Below are positions 26,201 to 39,536 of a DNA stretch of 64,000 bases, piece by piece (position 1 is the stretch's first letter; each line of letters opens with the position of its first letter). Below the pieces are notes generated by a model. That model was not told the origin of the DNA, ran no database searches, and saw only the letters and a program-made list of their open reading frames with translations. The stretch comes from Serripes groenlandicus (lineage: Eukaryota; Mollusca; Bivalvia; Cardiida; Cardiidae). The position numbers were made by a program, and so were the translations under genes. Where the stretch lies: NCBI GenBank assembly GCA_031761405.1, contig JASEVX010000172.1:62001-126000 (forward strand), given 5' to 3'.

Positions 26201-29200
26201 TAACTTTCTTCAGTAATTTTACCTTCATTTATACAGATTTTCCACATTTTTCGCATTCAAGATTTCAAAGTCATTTGCTGCAGATTTGTTGTGTGTGGGA
26301 AAGGGTTAACAACTGAGTGGTGTTTCAAGAATACCAACTTCATGGATTTTGAGACAAATGTAGAATCAGATAAGATGATACTTTTCACAAACATTTGTAT
26401 CAGATAGTATTTACCCTTTCCCAATTATAGTCGCTTTCTGACGACTCTGCAGCAGACAACTTTGAAAACATTGTGGCAAAAGGAAAAATTTCTAACAATG
26501 AGATTCTTTTTCTTTTGCAACAATTATTATGTCTCCCCCATTACATGGGGGTGACATATTGTTTTTGCCCGTTCCGTCCGTCCTTCCGTCTGTCACACTT
26601 GTTTCCGCTCAATAACTGAAGAACGCTTGGGTGTAGGAACTTCATACTTGATATGCAGGTTGGTCATGATCAGTAGCTGACCCCTATTGATTTTGATAAC
26701 AGAAGGTCAAAGGTCAAGGTCATGGTGACCTTGTGAGGTAAAAAATGGTTTCCGCTCAATAACTGAAGAACGCTTTGGCTGAGGAACTCCATACTTGGTA
26801 TGCAGGTTGGCCATGCCTAGTAGAAGACCCCTATTGATTTTTAGGTCAGTACGTCTAAGGTCAAGGTCACAGTGACCATGAGCTTGAAAGGTCACAGTGA
26901 CAATGAGCTGATAAATAGTGTTTGCTTGGGCCTAGGAGCTTCATACTTGATGTGCATGTTGGTCACCACCAACAAATGACCCCTATTAATTTTAAGGTCA
27001 CTAGGTCAAAGGTCAAGGTCACAGTGGTCAAGGTCACATCTGTCACACTTGTTTCCGCTCAATAACTGAAGAACGCTTGGGCATAGGATCTTCATACTTG
27101 GTATGCAGGTTGGTCATGACCAGTAAATGACTCCTATTGATTTTGATGACCAAAGGTCAAGGTCATGGTGACCTTGTGAGGTAAAAAATGGTTTCCGCTT
27201 AATAACTGAAGAACGCTTGGGCCGAGGAACTCCATACTTGGTATGAAGGTTGGCCATGCCCAGTAGAAGACCCTATTCATTTTGAGGTCAAAGTCAAGAT
27301 CACAGTGACCTTGAGCTGAAAGGTCACAGTGACAATGAGCTGAAACATTGTTTTTGCTTAATAACTGTAGAATGCTTTGGCCATGGAAGTTGATACTTGG
27401 TGTGAAGGTTGGTCACCACCAGTAGATGACCCCTATTGATTTTGAGGTGACTAGCTTGAAGGTCAAGGTCATGGTAACCTTCAGCTGAAAAATGGTTTCC
27501 TCTCAATAACTAAAGAATGCTTATGTTGAGGAACTTCATACCTGGTGTGCAGGTTGGTCCTAACCAGTAAATGACCTTTATTGAATTTGTTTGATTTTGA
27601 GGTCACAAGGTCAAATGTCGAAGGTCACAGTAACCTTCAGCTAAAAAATGTGTTTTACTCAATAACTCAAGAACGCTTATACCCAGGAACTTCATACTTG
27701 GTGTGCAGCTTGGTCCTAACCTGTAGATGACCCCTATTGATTTTGATGTCAGTAGGTCAAAGGTCAAGGTCGCGGTGACCTTTGGCTGAAAAATGGTTTC
27801 CGCTCAATAACTGAAGATTGCTTGGGCCCAGGAACTTCATACTTGGTGTGCAGGTTGGTCACCAGCAGCAAATGACCCCTATTGATTTTGAGGTCACTAG
27901 GTCAAAGACCAAGGTCATGGTCACCCTCAGCTGAAAAATGGTTTCCGCTCAATAACTGAGGATTGTCACTGTTGCTTCATCTCCAGTCCAAAACTAAAAA
28001 ATTCATCTCCATCATTTCTTTTCCTCCCCTACGACCACACAAATGGGGAGACAAGCGCTTTTTCAAAAAAAGCAATCTCTAGTTTCAACTTTATTTATAA
28101 GATAATTGTTCTCATGACAGTTTTTATACCCTCTTCAAAGAAGAGGGGGTATATAGGAGTCACTGTGTCGGTCAGTCAGAAACCATATTTTGTCCGGCCT
28201 ATTTCTTTCAAACCACTGGGTGGAATTCAATAAAATTTTACATGAAGCTTCTAGACCAAGAGGAGATGTGCATATCCTAAAAGGGTTACAATTGCATGTT
28301 ATTTTATGGCCCTTTTACTTATTAAATTATGGTGTAGGTCAAGGTGCTGTTGAGGGGGTATTTATCATCTTCAGTGATAATTCTGGCATTATTTAGTAGG
28401 GTTGAAAATGTTATGGCAAAAGGAGAAATTGCCTGCTTGAGATATTTCAAAATGCGTTAACAATTGGGAAACAGTTTATAAAGTATGTTCTATTTTTCTC
28501 GCCTACAGATGTGGTATTAGGCCCATGGAAGGACATGACAAATGACCAGATAGGAAGGGTCAGGGAGCTGACCTACACAGTTCCCCTCAATGCTCCCTTT
28601 GGACCAAAACAGTCCCATACAATAGAAAAAAATTCCTGCTATAAACAGAGTCAGACAGGAGTTATTTATGTGATTGACGCTGAATGCACACCTATGGGAA
28701 TACCCTATGCGGATGCGTTTAGTGTTCATAATCGTTACTGTTTAACAAGAGTTAGTAAAGCGACTAGTAGACTTCGAGTGACAAGTGAAGTTAAATATAA
28801 GAAATCAGTGTGGGGTGTTGTCAAAAGTAAGTTGTCTAACTTTATTTATTTAGCTCATCTAAACACCAAGTGCTCAAGGTGAGCTATGGTGATCACTCTG
28901 TGTCTGTAGTGTGTCTGTCGTCAACCGTTTCTTTAAATAACCTCTCCTTTTAAACCACTAGGTCTATTTCGACCAAACTTCACAGGAATGTTCTTTTGAT
29001 GGTCCTTTTTAAAGTTGTTCAAATAATAAGATTCTATTCATAACTCTGGTTGCTGAAGATACAGAAAGGGGGAAAATCATCTTTCAAAATAATTGGACAG
29101 AATTGTTCGAAGAGCTCAAAGTGAGATAGGGAAAAAACTTTAAAAATCTTCTTGTCTAAAAGATATTTGGCATGTAGCATCATCTAGTGGACCTCTACCA

Positions 29201-32200
29201 AGATTGTTCAAATTATAGCCCTGGGGTCAAAAATGACCCCTCCGCGGGGGTCACTTGTTTTTCATAGACTCATATAGGGGAAAGAAAACTGAAAACTTTT
29301 TAAGTTTGATTAAATCAGGTGAGCGATATAGGACCATCATGGTCCTCTTGTTTGAAATTCTTCATATGTGACCCTATACAAAATTTATTCAAGCCATATT
29401 GATTGGTTGAAGGCATGACAAACAGGTGTCAAAGAGTGGATAAAAGGAGCAAACATAAAAAAAACTTCTGCTTTATAAGTGTTTTTATGATTTTAACCCT
29501 TTCCCACATACAACAGATCTACAGCAGATAACTTTGCAACCACATTGTCAAAACATGAACAATCTCCATTAATTCAGGTTTATGGATTTAGATCTGTAAT
29601 GGTCAATATCACAATGTTTTCTGAATTTGTTAACCTTGCTTTCATCATCCATTGAGAGATGTATTTCTGAAATTTTAAAAGATTTTACCGTCTATAATGA
29701 AATTATTTAAAAAAAAATTCAATGCCTCAAACCTTGAGAAGGCAAAAAATGTACAACAACAAACACAATAAAATTGCTTTAATTTTCATACATGTCTTAA
29801 AAATGATATATACGGGCACTTTTACATAAAAAAAACATTGATGATTAAAATAAACACCAATGAAAATAAAATACATAAAGATTTTTTACTTCTTCCGAAA
29901 TATTGCCCTACACCCCTTTTGAAATCCCCTTTTTAGCTCACCTGTGCACGAAGTGCTCAAGGTGAGTTATTGTGATCGCCCTATGTCCGGCGTGTGTCGT
30001 CCGTCGTCCGTCAACTTCTTCTCCTCAGTAATCGGTGGGTCAATTGGGATGAAACTTCACAGAAAGCATCCTCTCAATGACCTCACCAGATTTCCTCAAA
30101 ATTGTTGGGATCCATGCAGAATTCTGGTTTCCATGGCAACGAAATGAAAAAAACTTCAAAATTCTTCTTCTCCCAAACTGGTTGGCAGATTTTCAAATAA
30201 TTTTGTGGAAATGTTCCTTGGATGACCCTCTATCAGATCCTTTATGAAAATAAGCCACCAAAAAACAACCTATTCTATTGTCTGAATATCATCAATATAG
30301 CTCACTGGCATGTGTATTTGCCGAATGCCTAATAATATTGAGTTGAGTTGTTAAAAGTAGTAACTACATGAAACATGAAAATAGGAAACTTTTCTTTTAC
30401 CAATGTATTTGTCAAAACTATTTTATCAATAGTTACAGCAAGTAAACAGCAACGTAAATTTTTTATCAAACTTTGATACTTTCTTTTGAAAACTTATATA
30501 ACATGCAGATAGTTGATATAATGTTTACTTGTCTATTTTGGTGCCGAGCCCTGGTAGCTGTGGCGGTAGCGATATAGGCTATCAATCCAGGGGTTGTGAG
30601 TTTGAATCCCAGCTCGGCCAACATTCTTCCGGCGTTTGACAAAGTCACTGTGACATGCGTCATCCATCCTAACCAATGGGCTATTTAACAATCTATGTGG
30701 AAAAGAAGCCAGTTGCTTGGAAAGTTTGTTGTTTGGTATACTGGTGCGGGAAAACCAGGAAACGCATGAGTAGGTGAACTGGTCGCCGTGATATGACTGA
30801 AAAATTGTTGAAAACGACGTTAAACCCTAATCAATTAAGTCTTTTTTGGCTAGTTATAGTTGTTTATCTATTTGTTCAACCCTTTATATTGAATATTGAA
30901 AACATTGTGGCAAAAGGAGAAATTGCTCATTCGAGAAATTTCACTGTTTGCCACAATGTTTTCGAAAGTCTTCTGCTGCAGAGGCATCAGAAAGCATCTA
31001 TATGTGGGAATTTTGTCAAATCTGTAGAACATGAATTTCAACCTATTTTGACCCTCTTAGAATGTTGCATCTTATTTCAATGAAACATACAGGTGCAAAA
31101 TGCTCTAAAGCATGAAAATGATGTATCTTCTTCATTTTAACCTTTAGAATTAATTTGAAAAACATGCCCAGGCTCATTAACCGTATATGTATATAGTAAA
31201 AGGTTTAAACATTCTTGTGAAATTGTACTGGCCAGATTTGAAAATTAAGGTTACCCTCTACCCAAGATTGTTCCAATTATTATGCCCCCTTCGAAGAAGA
31301 GGGTATATTGCTTTGCACCTGTCGTCGGTCGGTTGGTCCGTCCGCCCGTCTGTAGACCAAAGCTTGTCCGGGTGATAACTCAACAATGCCTGGACCTATT
31401 GTCCTCAAACTTGACTTGGAGGTTGGGCCTGACCAGTTGATAAACCCTATTTATTTTTAGTTCATTGGGTCAAAGGTCAAGGTCACAGTGACCTTTAACA
31501 CAAAAACCTTTTTTAAGCTTGTCCGAGTGATAACTCAACAATGCCTGGACGTATGGTCCTTAAACTTCAATTGGAGGTTGGGCCTGACCAGTAGATGAAC
31601 CCTATTCGTTTTGAGGTCATTGCGTCAAAGGTTAAGGTCAGAGTGACCAAGGTCACTTGAAATGCCTCGCCCTCTTCATTCTTAACACAATGGTATGGCA
31701 CAAAGACACTGTGTACCTGTACATCTCTATATTAAACCTTTTTTTCTGTCTTATGTACTTATTCCTTGCTGCCAGGAGTATACATGTTTATCTGCAAATA
31801 TCAGTCATCATCACAATGTGATTAAGAACTGTACCTAACATCCTCAAACTTTGAATGAACATTGTTCATAATCTTAAAACTGACTCATAGACATCCAATG
31901 TGAAATGACAAATCAGCTGGCATTTCGGTCCATGCAAATTTGACTCAATTGTCCAATATTCCTCCCAACATGGCGGTCAGGCGGGGCATACTGTTTGACA
32001 AACATCTCTTGTTTATTACATAAAAATACATTGGACAGATTATAGTTAATGTAGCTAAAGGTCCTCAGTACAAACTCTATGACTAAGGCAAATATGAAAC
32101 TTTTCAAGTACAGTACTTCATATTATTTCTACTCCAAAGTATGTGACTCTTATTGAAGTTCTATGAAATCAGGTAAGCGATATAAGACCAACATGGTACC

Positions 32201-34047
32201 TTTTGATTTTGTTTTTATATTTGTGTTTATGCTTATAGCTGAGGACGTTATTCATATGTAACTCTTGTAAAATTATTTCACAAAAATTATCCTAGGGTTG
32301 CGTACCACCATAATAGCTAAAACAAAAATGGCAGCCAAGAGCTGTGACAGATCATATACTCAGGTGAGCGATCAAGGGTGATTATGGTCCTCTTGGTTTT
32401 CAGATGCTTTCAATTTGGAAGACTCAAAAAATAATATTACAGGTAATAGACTTTATGTTAAACTCATACCATAAACATTATGTAAAGTTGGTCATTAAAT
32501 TTTATAGATACCTGTAAATTTCTTCTTTCTTTTTCCAGATATGATAGAAAGAAATTGTGTTCAAGGAGTGTTAGACTATTTCCAGTGTCTAGGTATGTAT
32601 TAATAGAATAATTTGGTGGTGGATAGGCGAATTTATCTGAGACAGATGGATACAATCAATAAAGAGCAATTTTTCCTTTTTCCCCATTTTTTTTTAGCTC
32701 TATAAATATCCTCTCAATTTTCCAGCTGTACCATTGTTTGGCGTAGATGTTTTTGAAGCTGACCACTCCCAAAATTAGCACACAAGATGAACAGTTTACC
32801 ATTCCCTGGTATAGATGACATTGTTGCATCTTTAGTAGGTCATTTTTAAAGTAGGAAATTGAAATTCTTTTCATATAAACAAATTTCCTCCGATGTTTTC
32901 CAAGAAAACAACTCTTATTATAGGATATCAGGTAAATATTTATTCACTTCCCTGAATAAGAGGTCCGTTTACATTGGTGACAGTGATTGATTTTTATAAA
33001 TATAAATATGCGGTTTTCTTCAAAAACAGGAATACATTTAAGAAGAGAATCTGATAAACAACAAACAAAAAACCAGGGCAAACCATCATCGAAGCGAAAA
33101 CTTCGTAAGCGGCGTGCTCATGTGATTCGTAGTGCCAATACACCAAGTGATCTTCCATCAACATCAAGACAAGTTTCTCGCTCTCATACTGCAGAAAAGA
33201 TGATTACCCCACCCACTCCTGTCAGAAGTAAGTTTCAATCTACTTGTACTCTTGGAATATATATAATATTTAACGTATTTCCATTAACCCTTTCCCTCAT
33301 ATAGACGCTTTCTGACGCCTCTGCAGCAGACGGCTTTATGAAAACATAGTGACAAAAGGAGAAATTGCACAAAACGTGCCGTTCCCACTTGCAGAGGCAT
33401 TCTGAATGAATGTATATTGTTTTATGGCGCATCGACAGCTAAGGTCATTTAGCGCGCAATTAAATTTAATTATTCATGATCCCTGGGTAAACAAACCAGT
33501 ACTAGGCTAGAAAATGTGCCTTGCCCAAGGGCACTCCACCATGACCGTAGTGCCGCGACTGGGGATCAAACCCGGGACACCCGGTTTCGAAATCCCAGAC
33601 GCTAACCACTCAACCACAGCGGATTCCTAGAGGCATTCTGAAGCATTGGCAGCAGACTACTTTTGAAAACATTGTGGCAAATGGAGAAATGGCTCATGAT
33701 GAGCAATTTACCCTTTTGCCACAATGTTTTCAACTCTATTTAATGATTAAACTCTAATTTTTGGAGATATTTCACATTTTTGCCAATATGTTTTGGAAGT
33801 CGTCTGCTGCAGAAAAGTTGTATGTGGGAAAGGGGGGATAAAATATTTTGGTAATTGAAGAAACTACTTATCTTGAAAAAGAAGTCCTTTTTCTGATTTC
33901 CTAGTTTTCATCTGAGGCTTCAACAAATATTTGATCTTTTATGTCATGAATATTGGGGCCCTTTTTACATGTGAACTAGGAAAAGGACAAAGGGACCTTT
34001 TTGTTTTGAATTAATATGCCAATATGCCATGTATTGTCTGAAATAAT

Positions 34048-34078
<31 letters not shown>

Positions 34079-37000
34079 ATAATAGTAATACATTTATGTT
34101 TCTTTCATAGATATGATAGCTGCACAGAAAGAAGAAAAGTTACTCAAAATGAATGCTGAAACTCTTGTGAGGATTGTCTGTTTTATGTAGGTGGACTTTT
34201 GGTAACATTCCCCTGTCTTTAACCCTTTCCCTCATATAGATGCTTTTTGACGCCTCTGCAGCGGACGGCTTTTAGAAATTATAGTGACAAAAGAAGAAAT
34301 TGCTCAAAACGAGCAATTTCTCCTTTTGCCACAATGTTTTCCACTTTTAGTCATAGGTTATCCATTCAATTATAGAGATTTTCTATTTTTTGACAAAATA
34401 TGATCAAAGTCGTCTGCTGCAGAATTGTTGTATGAGGGAAAGGGTTAACCCCATTGACATGAGGATTGTCTGTTTTATGTAGTTGGACTTTTGGTAACAT
34501 TCTCCTGTCTTGAACCCCATTGACGTGAGGATTGTCTGTTTTATGTAGGTGGACTTTTGGTAACATTCTCCTGTCTTGAACCCCATTGACGTGAGGATTG
34601 TCTGTTTTATGTAGGTGGACTTTTGGTAACATTCTCCTGTCTTGAACCCCATTGACGTGAGGATTGTCTGTTTTATGTAGGTGGACTTTTGGTAACATTC
34701 TCCTGTCTTGAACCCCATTGACGTGAGGATTGTCTGTTTTATGTAGGTGGACTTTTGGTAACATTCTCCTCTCTTGAACCCCATTGATGTGAGGATTGTC
34801 TGTTTTATGTAGGTGGACTTTTGGTAACATTCTCCTGTCTTGAACCCCATTGATGTGAGGATTGTCTGTTTTATGTAGGTGGACTTTTGGTAACATTCTC
34901 CTGTCTTTAACCCACATTGATGTGAGGATTGTCTGTTATATGTAGGTGGACTTTTGGTAACATTCTCCTGAACCCCATTTATGTGAGGATTATATTATTC
35001 AGATAATTTAGAAAACATTTAAGAATTGGAGAACATGCAATATGTGCGAAACAGTCCTAAAAGATCTGACCTGACCAGGGCTCAAACCTTAGACGTTTTG
35101 ATCCAAAGGCAAACACTCTACCATGTTGCTATAAAAGCTAGCTCTTTAGCAAGGCAGTAAAAGTGTTCCCTCATACATATTCCTTGGCTACATTTGTTTT
35201 ACCCCAGTATTTTTTATATGGTCTCAAAACTTTTGAGCAGAGCATAATTCATCTGTTTTTAAATCACTTGATCAGAAGGCTTAAGGTTATCTTTTTTGAT
35301 CACTCTCTGTCTGTTGTATATCTGCCCGTCCTTAACTTTTAGGTTCAAACAACATCGCCTAAACCATTGGACCTATTTCAACTAAATTTAGCAGGAATAT
35401 ATCTTCGGTTGTCTCTTTCAAAATTGTTCAAAGATTAAAATTCTATATAGAATTGCTGCGGCATCAGTAAGAGGGAAAATGTTAAAATTTAAAATTCTTC
35501 ACTGAATCCGATTGTCGGAATCCAAGATAATTTGATAGAAATGTTCCAAGGTTGACTAAGAAGTGCTTGTCTGTTTTTAAGATAATTTAGTAAAAGTATT
35601 TCTTCAGCGACTCTTAACTATTTGTTCAAGCCATATTGATTGGTTGTTGAAAACACAAGCAGTATACTGAACTTAAAGCTTCAAATGATATCACCTCCTA
35701 AAGCACTGCACCAACCTTTGTAGGTCCTTTTTCAAAAGTAGAATTTTGGTTTATACGTCATCAGAAAGGGGGTGGTGGTAACCTCAACTTTAAAAATCCT
35801 TAATTGTCCTCTTTCAAAGATTTTATTCCTTATTACAAAATGACCTTTACCAATAAGCTGTTTCAATTACAGTGTCCTATCCTTGCAGTTTTATTCCCAC
35901 TTTTGATCAAATTTTCTCTGATATTAGCAATTACAGATTTGCATTTATCACATAACTTGCACTCCAGGAGTGACATAAATATCATATGTAACTAGTTACA
36001 TATATAGCCGACTCACAGCACATATGTGACGTCACTCCAGTGTGACGTCACTTTAAATGACATCATATTGTTTACAATTGTTCTGAATATCGGCATTTAT
36101 TAAACATATTGTTTAAAGAGAATAAATCTAGATAAAAGAAATAAGTGCCTTGTTGCTAATTTTGTTTAAAATCAAAAGGTTATTAATAGGGACTACATTT
36201 TACAGTGGTAGTATGCATTTGAACTTCGGGGTGAACTTCGGTCACTGTTTATATGAGGACGAAGAAAGATCGATTTAAAGATAGAAAACAATCTTTTTAT
36301 GGTGTTATGTGATAAATAGAATCTTACAATCGTGCTTATTTGATATTGTTTTTATGAAACGAGTCGACTGAAACGAATATGACGCTCGGCAGAGCCTCGC
36401 GTCATATTATTTCAGTCGACTCGTTTCATAAAAACAATAACAAATAAGCACTCATGTAAGATCCTCTATTTATACCATCACTGAGGTGATTAATTTAGAG
36501 CCATTTTTGGTCCTCTTGTTTTGTTAATGATATGTACAAATGTAGCCAATGTAGCAGACAACTTGATCAAAAGGAGCAATTTCTTTTTTTTTAGATCACC
36601 AGAGCTGAAGGCTCAAAGTGATCTATTCTGATCACTCTGTCTGTGTCGTCCATCGTTAACTTTTAGCTTTAAACAACATATCCTCCTTAACCACCGGACC
36701 AATTTTAATCTTACTTCACAGGAATTTCCATTTGGTGGTCCTCTTTCAAGATAATTGCATAGAAATCTTGCTTCAGTGACCCTCTACTTAATTAGTTCAA
36801 GCCAAATTGATTGGTTACAAAATCGTAGCAACCAGGCATCATAACAAAAGGGGTAAAATTATCTTTTAGCTTCAAATGGCAACTCCTTTAATTCCACTTG
36901 ATCAATTTCACTTTAACCTCACAGTAATGTTCCTTTGTTTGTGCTCTTTTAAATTTGTTCAAAGACTTGCATTCTGTTTAGAACTTTGGGTTGCTGTGGC

Positions 37001-39505
37001 ATCAGAAAGAGAGAAAAATGCCCAAGCTTTGAAATTCTTTTCCTCCAAATCGGCTTTGCTGATTCCAAAATACTTTGGTTGAAATGATCCTTGATTGACC
37101 CTCTACACAAATTCTTCAAACCGTATTGATTGGTTAAAAAACAAGGAAGCACGAAGGGATCATATTTTCTTATTTTTTTATTAATTAAAGTTCTTGGCTA
37201 ATTTCAAGATGACGAACTTTTAGCTTCAACAACATCTCTTCTCCACCAAACTTCACAGAAATGTTCTTTTTGTGGTCCTCTTTCAAAGTGTTAAAAGATT
37301 AAATGCCTTATTACAACTGTCCTTTACTGATAAGCTATTTCATTATGGCAAAAGGAGAAATTGCTGATTATGATTTTCAAAAGAAGTCTGCTGCAGAGGC
37401 GTCAGAAAGTGTCTATATGTGGGATAGGGTTAAAGAATTATGTATCTTTATGAAAACAATAAAGTTAAAACTTGTTTTTACTTACAGTTTACTCCTGCTG
37501 GTGATGTTCAATGCATTACTTTTTTACAAACTCTGGTCATTAGAAAGTATGGCAAGCGTGTTTTATCTTCCTGATTCTGATGCTGCAGGTTATATAAAGT
37601 AAGTATTACAGACAGGCTACTGTTGAGCCACATATAACAAAAACGAACTTTAGAGGTTTTAAAACTACTGTATACTTGTGTAATTGTGTTTTAGTGATAG
37701 CTCTTCTCCAGAGGCATCAAATATACTTATTTATTATATGCCTGTTTATTTTCCGGTGGAAATACACACAGATTGACATGCGCAAATACACCACGACAGA
37801 TTAAAATTCCGTATCTATATGCGGTGTAAATACAAGATTGTGACGTCATACAGTGACGTGACAGGTTTGATGATGATATTGGGCGGGGCATACGTATTGG
37901 AATGCATTATGGGGCGTGCCGTAATCATTGAAGCGATATTCATCCGCCCTTCATAATCTTAATTTTACGGTTAATAATGTAAACTTAATAAATTTTCGCT
38001 GCTCATAGATTGTAGGTATATAATAAAAGGAATATTACGTTGCGGGAGCGATAAATGTGTTCGTATTGCACGACTCGTAGCGTGGGAAAATCCATATCTT
38101 ACTCGACCTTCGGTCTCGTAAAATATCGATTTTTCCACGCTACTTGTAGTGCAATACAAACCCTTTTATCGCTCCCGCAACGTAATATTCCGTATATATG
38201 TCTAGATGGCTAGCAAAAATGATTCTGATCAGACTTCCTATATGTACAGGCTGATCTGGATCTCTGCTGGTGAATTTGATGAATGGAATACTTTACTCTT
38301 TAGCTCATTGAAATTATATGCCCAAGTTTTGGTATTATATTACTTGTATTTACTTGATATGATGTTTTAATATTGTCTACTTTAAAAACACCTAAGGGGA
38401 AATCGTAACATCTGAAGAACTGGAAAAAGTTTTAAAGAAAAATTATCATTTCCTTTTCCAAATCTTTATTTAACCCTTTCCCTCATACGACAATTCTACA
38501 GCAGACGACTTTGAACATATTTTGTCAAAAAATAGAAAATCTCTATAATTGAATGGATAACCTATGACTAAAAGTGGAAAACATTGTGGCAAAAGGAGAA
38601 ATTGCTCGTTTTGAGCAATTTCTTCTTTTGTCACTATGTTTTCAAAACGCCGTCTGCTGCAGAGGCGTCAGAAAGCGTCTATATGAGGGAAAGGGTTAAG
38701 TTATCTTGGTCAGTATCAGTGAAATGGTTATTATAAACCCTGCAAAAAAAGTTTGTCCGGATCAACTATATGCACCATAATAAGACTATTCGTGTGTGGC
38801 TTGGGCTGTCATTATGACATATGAACTTTGTGGAGCTAACCACTTCTTCAATATTTACCTGCCTCAGGTGCGAGAGGTTGTGGGTTCAATCCCTGGCCAG
38901 GTCATGCCAAAGACTTTAAAAATTGTAGTAATTGCTGCCCTCCTTGGTGCTCAGGGTCGCGGGGTTAGAATTATGACTGATTAGCTGGTGTCAGGAAAAA
39001 TTGACCAGAAGTACTGGTTACTTACCCAGGAAACACTGCGATATAACTGAAACATTGTTGAAAGTGGCATAAAACACCAAACAAACAATCAATCAATCTT
39101 CAATTTTCAACATATTTTAATGAAACTTGGTACACTAGCTCATGGTAATTATTAATTGTGTATGTGCAAGTCATTATTTAGGATCATGTATGTTTAGACA
39201 TCCTAGAATGTTCAAGCTAGGTTTGAACTCTAATGCACCTTTTGCAGACATCCACCACAAAGCCAAGAGGAATGGTTTCATTTATTAAACCAACAACAGA
39301 GATTACATGATGCCCAGCTAGATAAGTGGAAAATAATGATCTCAACATCTATAGCATTGATAGACCAGGTAATACATTCTTAACCTTTTCCCCACTTACA
39401 GAAACATTCTTATGCATCTGCAGCAGATTGTTCACAATCTTATCACAATATTTCCACTTTTCTAAAAGTTATATCCCATATTCTCTTTTTGGCTGTTTTC
39501 TGTCG

Positions 39506-39536
<31 letters not shown>

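Noticed and set aside
26528..28060. CRISPR-like array
   Set aside because: Regular repeats of 160-170 bases without short spacers, in a genome with introns; this is a transposon-borne tandem core.
34187..34195. Alternative donor at GTAG|GTGG three to four bases further on
   Set aside because: It would put ATG TAG in frame and break the phase with exon 11; the donor at 34187 gives an intact membrane segment.
34366..34917. Minus-strand ORF of 183 codons made of a repeated 22-residue unit
   Set aside because: The unit is the 66-bp array read in reverse; 66 is a multiple of three so the frame stays open by chance. A second frame (34404-34850) is open for the same reason.
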